Assembly: GCA_029051835.1 (NCBI GenBank)
Contig: JAIDKJ010000436.1
Span: 1-10,750, forward strand
Direction: 5' to 3'
From: Paramuribaculum sp.
Lineage (GTDB): Bacteria > Bacteroidota > Bacteroidia > Bacteroidales > Muribaculaceae
DNA: 10,750 nucleotides
Shown here: in pieces, positions 7,237 to 10,750 of the stretch
Layout: each line of letters begins with the position of its first letter
Numbering within the stretch: the stretch's first letter is position 1
Position numbers and translations under genes: made by a program
The notes under the pieces: generated by a model
Databases searched by the model: none
Seen by the model: only the letters and a program-made list of their open reading frames with translations
Told to the model about the DNA's origin: nothing

Positions 7237-9119
7237 CGTCGGTCGGTGTTGCCTTCGTAGAAATTGATATATGCACGGTTGACGGCGCGGAATCCGCCCG
7301 GAGTGGGATAGTCGCCGCTGAAATACCAGTCGCCCGGGTGGTCGGGTATTGATCTGTGGAGTCCGTCGATGCTCTGGTAGATGATCTCCACGTCGGCGTC
7401 GACATCGGAGGGGGTGAGCATCTCGGCGATCTGTGCCGCGATCTCCCGGTCGGTGAAGGGGGCGTAGATGGCTTTGACGCAGTTGGCCTGCAAGGAGTCG
7501 GGACGGCTTTCCATCTCCACGCAGCGGCGGTAGGTGTCGTCGAGCAGGGAGTCCATGCCGCGCCGGTGTATCAGCTCCACTGCGGCCCGGAAGGCGCAGA
7601 ATTCGGCCATGCGCGACATGTCGATGCCGTAGCAGTCGGGGTATCTTACCTGAGGCGACGAGCTGACCACGACGATCTTGCGTGGGCGCAGGCGGTCGAG
7701 TATGCGGAGTATGCTCTGGCGCAGGGTGGTGCCGCGCACTATCGAGTCGTCGATCACTACGAGCGAGTCGACGCCGTCGGCCACGCATCCGTAGGTGACG
7801 TCGTAGACGTGAGCCGCGAGTTCGTCGCGGGCGGCTCCCTCGGCTATGAATGTGCGCAGTTTTATGTCCTTTATGGCTATCTTCTCTATCCTTACCTTGT
7901 GGCTCATGATGCGGGCTACGGTTTCGGGCGTCAGAGTGCCTTGCTGCTGCGCTTCGAGTATAGCCTGTGATTTGATGTCGTCGAGATAGGCGTTGAGACC
8001 CTCCATCATGCCGTAGAATGCCACTTCGGCGGTGTTGGGGATGAAGGAGAACACGGTGTGGTCGATGTCGTGGCCGACGGCATCGAGTATCTGGCCTACG
8101 AGGTTGCGTCCGAGGGCTTTCCGCTCCTGATAGATGTCGGCGTCGGAGCCGCGCGAGAAGTAGATGCGCTCGAACGAGCAGCGCGCGTTGGCGGCCTGAG
8201 GGAGTATGCGGTGGAGTGTCAGCCGGCCGGATTTGCTGACTATCAGCGACTGTCCCGGCTCAAGCTCTCTGACGTCGGACCGGCGGACGTTCATTACCGT
8301 CTGTATGACGGGGCGTTCGGATGCCACTACCACCACCTCGTCGTCGGCGTAGTAGAACGCCGGGCGTATGCCGGCGGCGTCGCGCATGGCAAACATGTCG
8401 CCCGATCCGGTGGCTCCGCATATGACGAATCCTCCGTCCCACGTGGGCGATGCCGCGCGCAATACTTCGGGGATGTCGAGATTGTCCTCTATGTGGCGGG
8501 TCAGCTCGGTGCCCTGCAGTCGGTGGCGCGCCGCACGATACACCTCGTGGTTGGCATGGTCGAGTGCGTGTCCGAGCTGTTCGAGCAGCACGATCGTGTC
8601 GGAATATATGCGGGGATGCTGTCCGGTCGACACCACGTCGGAGAAGATCCGGTCGACGTTGGTCATGTTGAAGTTGCCGCAGAGGAGCAGGTTGCGCGAG
8701 CGCCAGTTGTTGCGCCTCAGAAACGGATGGACGTAGGATATGCCGCTTTTGCCGGTGGTGGAGTAGCGCAGGTGGCCCATGTAGATCTCTCCGACGAACG
8801 GCACTTCTCGTTCCACCTGATCGGCCGGAAGGGATTCCACTCCCGATGAGTCGAGAGCGGGACGTATGGTGTCGAATATCTGCTGTATGGCTCCGGCTCC
8901 GAGCGCTCTTTCGCGGAATACGTATTCGTGGCCCGGCTCGGTGTGGAGCTTCACCACTCCGATTCCGGCGCCCTCCTGTCCGCGGTTGTGTTGTTTCTCC
9001 ATCATAAGATAGAGTTTCGAGAGCGCATAGCAGTAGGTGCCGTAGCGCTGTTTGTAATATTCAAGCGGTTTGAGCAGGCGAATCATCGCTACTCCGCATT
9101 CATGTTTCAGCGGTTCCAT
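7233..9119 (-). CDS. Long PurF-like amidophosphoribosyltransferase (class II glutamine amidotransferase plus PRTase)
   Basis: The 628-residue product has the two-domain plan of glutamine phosphoribosylpyrophosphate amidotransferase, which makes phosphoribosylamine in purine synthesis. The glutaminase domain starts MEPLKHECGVA, with nucleophile Cys8 after a short propeptide. It continues with QHNRGQEGAG (43-52) and GHLRYSTTG (115-123). The PRPP loop VVIDDSIVRGTT is at 454-465, and CYGIDMS (496-502) follows. Oddities: the protein is about 150 residues longer than standard PurF; the oxyanion motif HNGN is replaced by LCGN (146-149); one Asn appears inserted in QHRGQEG; and a C-terminal extension follows. 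It may be a lineage-specific paralogue rather than the housekeeping PurF, so no symbol is given. The ATG at 9119 is preferred to the TTG at 9149, which overlaps a -7 box. First gene of a three-gene operon. Confidence 0.88.
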   Translation of the reverse strand: MEPLKHECGVAMIRLLKPLEYYKQRYGTYCYALSKLYLMMEKQHNRGQEGAGIGVVKLHTEPGHEYVFRERALGAGAIQQIFDTIRPALDSSGVESLPADQVEREVPFVGEIYMGHLRYSTTGKSGISYVHPFLRRNNWRSRNLLLCGNFNMTNVDRIFSDVVSTGQHPRIYSDTIVLLEQLGHALDHANHEVYRAARHRLQGTELTRHIEDNLDIPEVLRAASPTWDGGFVICGATGSGDMFAMRDAAGIRPAFYYADDEVVVVASERPVIQTVMNVRRSDVRELEPGQSLIVSKSGRLTLHRILPQAANARCSFERIYFSRGSDADIYQERKALGRNLVGQILDAVGHDIDHTVFSFIPNTAEVAFYGMMEGLNAYLDDIKSQAILEAQQQGTLTPETVARIMSHKVRIEKIAIKDIKLRTFIAEGAARDELAAHVYDVTYGCVADGVDSLVVIDDSIVRGTTLRQSILRILDRLRPRKIVVVSSSPQVRYPDCYGIDMSRMAEFCAFRAAVELIHRRGMDSLLDDTYRRCVEMESRPDSLQANCVKAIYAPFTDREIAAQIAEMLTPSDVDADVEIIYQSIDGLHRSIPDHPGDWYFSGDYPTPGGFRAVNRAYINFYEGNTDRR

Positions 9120-9146
9120 ATGATGCAGTGTGGTCAGATTAAGGCG

Positions 9147-9154
9147 CAAAATTA
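9147..9154 (-). promoter_or_regulatory. -7 box of the PurF-like operon promoter
   Basis: On the minus strand this reads TAATTTTG, an exact TAnnTTTG match. Transcription would start about 20 nt upstream of the ATG at 9119, which argues against the upstream TTG as the start. I see no convincing -33 element. Confidence 0.55.
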
Positions 9155-9192
9155 GTTAGAAACGGCTTAAAATTGCTTGGCGGGGCTAAAAA

Positions 9193-9215
9193 AATTTCAT
9201 CCGTCGGATAAAATT
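9193..9215. promoter_or_regulatory. 23-bp palindrome in the galK promoter, operator candidate
   Basis: AATTTCATCCG (9193-9203) and CGGATAAAATT (9205-9215) pair at 10 of 11 positions around a single central T (9204). The palindrome covers the -33 element and most of the spacer of the galK promoter. A dimeric regulator bound there would block RNA polymerase. Its cognate regulator is not in the window. Confidence 0.5.
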
Positions 9216-9226
9216 GCATACATTTG
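9195..9226 (+). promoter_or_regulatory. galK promoter
   Basis: TACATTTG (9219-9226) is an exact TAnnTTTG -7 box. A TTTC (9195-9198) 20 nt upstream is a three-out-of-four match to the TTTG -33 element. Transcription would start near 9233, about 30 nt before the ATG at 9263. It is divergent from the promoter of the PurF-like operon. Confidence 0.65.
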
Positions 9227-9262
9227 CAACCATAATAATCTTACCATAACAAATCAATCATC

Positions 9263-10408
9263 ATGAAATCAAAGATCAACAAGGCTTTTGTGGAGCATTT
9301 TGGCGGCGAGGGCACTCTCTACGTGGCTCCGGGACGTTTCAATCTCATCGGCGAGCATACCGACTATAACGGTGGCTTCGTTTTCCCGGGTGCTATCGAC
9401 AAGGCCATCATGGCTGAGATCCGTCCCAACGGCACTGACCGCGTGAAGCTGTATTCGATCGACCTCGACGCGTCGACCGAATTCGGTCTGAACGAGGAGG
9501 ATGCTCCCAAGGACCAGTGGGCCCGCTACATTTTCGGCGTTTGCCGCGAGATCATCAAGCGCGGCGGCAAGGTGGAAGGCTTCGACGCCGTATTCTCGGG
9601 CAATGTGCCTCTTGGCGCCGGCCTGTCGTCGTCGGCCGCTCTCGAGAGCTGCTTCGCATTCGCGCTCAACGATCTGTTCAACGACAATAAATTCGACCGC
9701 ATGGAACTGGCCCGCATCGGTCAGAGCACAGAGCACAACTACTGTGGCGTCAACTGCGGCATCATGGACCAGTTTGCAAGCTGCCACGGCAAGAAGGACA
9801 ATCTGATGCGTCTTGACTGCCGCTCGGGCGAGTTTGAGTATTTCCCCTTCAAGCTCGACGGCTACAAGCTTGTGCTTGTCGATTCGCGCGTGAAGCATGA
9901 GCTGGTCGACTCTCCCTACAACAAGCGCCGCGAGAGCTGCGAGCGCGTGGCCAAGCACCTCGGCGTGGAAACTCTCCGCGATGCCGACATGGCCATGCTT
10001 GAGGCTGCCAAGGGCGAGCTTTCGGCCGAGGATTACATGCGCGCCAAGTATGTGATAGAGGAGAAGCAGCGTGTGCTCGACGTGTGCGACGCTCTTCTAA
10101 AAGGCGATTACGACACCGTAGGACGGTGCATGTATTCTACCCACGACGGTCTGTCGAAGGACTATGAGGTGAGCTGCGAGGAGCTTGACTTCCTCAACGA
10201 TGTGGCCCGCGAATGCGGCGTGACCGGTTCGCGCATCATGGGCGGCGGCTTCGGCGGCTGCACGGTCAATCTGGTGAAGGACGATCTCTATGACAACTTC
10301 ATCGCTACGGCCAAGACCCGCTTCAACGAGAAGTATGGCCACGAGCCTCAGATCTATCCCGTGATAGTCAGCGACGGCGCCCGCCGCTACTGCTGCTGCG
10401 AGGGCTGA
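9263..10408 (+). CDS. galK: Galactokinase (GHMP kinase family)
   Basis: This cytoplasmic enzyme phosphorylates galactose with ATP to galactose 1-phosphate, the first committed step of the Leloir pathway. The 381-residue length is normal for GalK. The N-terminal galactokinase signature GRFNLIGEHTDYNGG is at 24-38 and includes the catalytic Arg25. The GHMP phosphate-binding motif VPLGAGLSSSAA is at 115-126, CGIMDQ with catalytic Asp169 at 165-170, and the third GHMP motif GSRIMGGGFGGC at 322-333. All key residues are intact. The ATG at 9263 follows the promoter by a short AT-rich leader and gives the family's usual N-terminus. It is monocistronic here: a hairpin terminator follows and the divergent neighbour is unrelated. 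No galT, galE or sugar transporter is adjacent. A palindrome in its promoter suggests specific repression. Confidence 0.96.
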   Translation: MKSKINKAFVEHFGGEGTLYVAPGRFNLIGEHTDYNGGFVFPGAIDKAIMAEIRPNGTDRVKLYSIDLDASTEFGLNEEDAPKDQWARYIFGVCREIIKRGGKVEGFDAVFSGNVPLGAGLSSSAALESCFAFALNDLFNDNKFDRMELARIGQSTEHNYCGVNCGIMDQFASCHGKKDNLMRLDCRSGEFEYFPFKLDGYKLVLVDSRVKHELVDSPYNKRRESCERVAKHLGVETLRDADMAMLEAAKGELSAEDYMRAKYVIEEKQRVLDVCDALLKGDYDTVGRCMYSTHDGLSKDYEVSCEELDFLNDVARECGVTGSRIMGGGFGGCTVNLVKDDLYDNFIATAKTRFNEKYGHEPQIYPVIVSDGARRYCCCEG

Positions 10409-10447
10409 AGCCCTGCAAGGCTCCCCGCTTGAAGGGGCATGAAAATA

Positions 10448-10491
10448 AAAAGCGCTGTGTCAGACGTCGGATGCGTCGGCACAGCGCTTTT
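10448..10491 (+). terminator. Intrinsic terminator after galK
   Basis: AAAAGCGCTGTG (10448-10459) pairs perfectly with CACAGCGCTTTT (10480-10491) over 12 bp. The stem can be continued inside by GACG/CGTC (10463-10466 and 10474-10477). The flanking A-run and T-run let it work in either direction. It starts about 40 bp past the galK stop, after a small CCCC/GGGG hairpin (10423-10437). Confidence 0.8.
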
Positions 10492-10534
10492 CCTGTAATA
10501 TTGCAGCGGTTGCGCTCGCGGCCTGAAGAGTGGA

Positions 10535-10566
10535 TTTGGAGGTTGGGAAAATAATTCGTAACTTTG
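10535..10566 (+). promoter_or_regulatory. Promoter of the greA-like gene
   Basis: TTTG (10535-10538), a 20-nt spacer and TAACTTTG (10559-10566) match both elements of the Bacteroidetes housekeeping promoter. This is the best promoter in the window. The start near 10573 leaves a leader of about 120 nt before the ATG at 10694. Confidence 0.75.
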
Positions 10567-10588
10567 CGGAAGATTGAAATTCAGGACA

Positions 10589-10641
10589 GCGAGTATGGGT
10601 CTCGCCTGCATGACAAGCAGGCCGGGATTCTTTTATTTTTC
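10589..10641 (+). promoter_or_regulatory. Structured leader of the greA-like mRNA, possible attenuator
   Basis: Two consecutive hairpins with 7-nt loops are visible: GCGAG/CTCGC (10589-10593 and 10601-10605) and GCCTGC/GCAGGC (10604-10609 and 10617-10622). They share bases 10604-10605, so both cannot form fully at once. A T-rich run (about 10629-10641) follows, as in an intrinsic terminator, though it starts about 6 nt past the stem. Beyond it, the rest of the leader (10642-10693) is AT-rich and shows nothing else recognisable. Confidence 0.4.
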
Positions 10642-10693
10642 TGTCGTCTGAACATTTCCTTATAAACAAACCACGAAAAAATTCAAAAAAATT

Positions 10694-10750
10694 ATGGCAA
10701 TAACTTACATGACCAAAGAAGGTTACAAAAAGAAGATGGAGGAGATAGCC
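10694..10750 (+). CDS. greA: Transcription elongation factor GreA, N-terminal fragment (runs off right edge)
   Basis: Only the first 19 codons are present: MAITYMTKEGYKKKMEEIA. The M-T-x-E-G-Y-x-K-x-x-x-E pattern is the usual start of GreA. In GreA this leads into the N-terminal coiled coil that enters the RNA-polymerase secondary channel, where the factor stimulates cleavage of backtracked transcripts. The acidic tip residues and C-terminal domain are outside the window. The ATG at 10694 is preceded by an A-rich stretch, as is common for translation starts in this phylum. The clean promoter and 120-nt leader indicate separate regulation from galK. With so few residues, a GreA-like paralogue cannot be excluded. 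Confidence 0.72.
   Translation, partial: MAITYMTKEGYKKKMEEIA

Noticed and set aside
7237..7788. Upstream extension of the frame of the UPF0104-type membrane protein
   Set aside because: It lies inside the PurF-like gene in another frame, is Arg/Pro/His-rich, and the ATGA overlap gives a clear start at 7236.
8058..8849. 263-codon plus-strand open frame opposite the PurF-like gene, with similar ones at 7356-7970, 1678-2154 and 523-1209
   Set aside because: All are antisense to genes with clear family motifs, have compositionally biased translations and lack promoters of their own.
9120..9149. Upstream TTG start that would add 10 residues to the PurF-like protein
   Set aside because: The TTG overlaps the predicted -7 box. 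The added residues precede the short propeptide MEPLKHE, which already fits the family.
10387..10611. Minus-strand small open frame between galK and greA
   Set aside because: It overlaps the galK terminator and the greA promoter, and the translation shows no protein-like features.

Overview
The window looks like a chromosomal segment of a member of the Bacteroidales. It has an adjacent SusC-like/SusD-like outer-membrane pair, and every promoter I can see fits the Bacteroidetes -7 consensus TAnnTTTG. No gene starts with an obvious Shine-Dalgarno sequence. The GC-rich coding DNA alternating with AT-rich gaps would suit a Muribaculaceae-type genome, but that family assignment is inference only.

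Layout. On the minus strand at the left edge is the first part of a 6-phosphofructokinase gene (1-193) with its own promoter. A hairpin region (311-385) separates it from the end of the susC-susD pair (5267 down to 394, 20 bp between the two genes). Upstream of susC lies a 435-bp gap (5268-5702) dense in signals: a -7 box at the exact centre of a 13-bp inverted repeat, two 16-bp direct repeats, and a 44-bp near-palindrome. Next is a tightly packed three-gene minus-strand operon (9119 down to 5703): a long divergent PurF-like amidophosphoribosyltransferase, a multi-pass protein of the lysylphosphatidylglycerol-synthase transmembrane/UPF0104 family, and a short single-pass membrane protein. These genes overlap by 4 and 14 bp.

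Across a short gap with back-to-back promoters, galactokinase (galK, 9263-10408) runs on the plus strand and ends in a strong hairpin terminator. A well-formed promoter (10535-10566) and a roughly 120-nt structured leader then precede the first 19 codons of a probable greA at the right edge.

How the genes fit together. galK and pfkA are central sugar-metabolism genes. SusC/SusD would bind a glycan or other large ligand at the surface and import it across the outer membrane, but no degradative enzyme or regulator accompanies them here, so the substrate cannot be inferred. The PurF-like/membrane-protein operon is probably co-translated; its joint role is unknown. The most interesting material is regulatory: a possible invertible susC promoter, a palindromic operator candidate in the galK promoter, and a possible attenuator in the greA leader. 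No mobile element, CRISPR array, tRNA or rRNA was seen.
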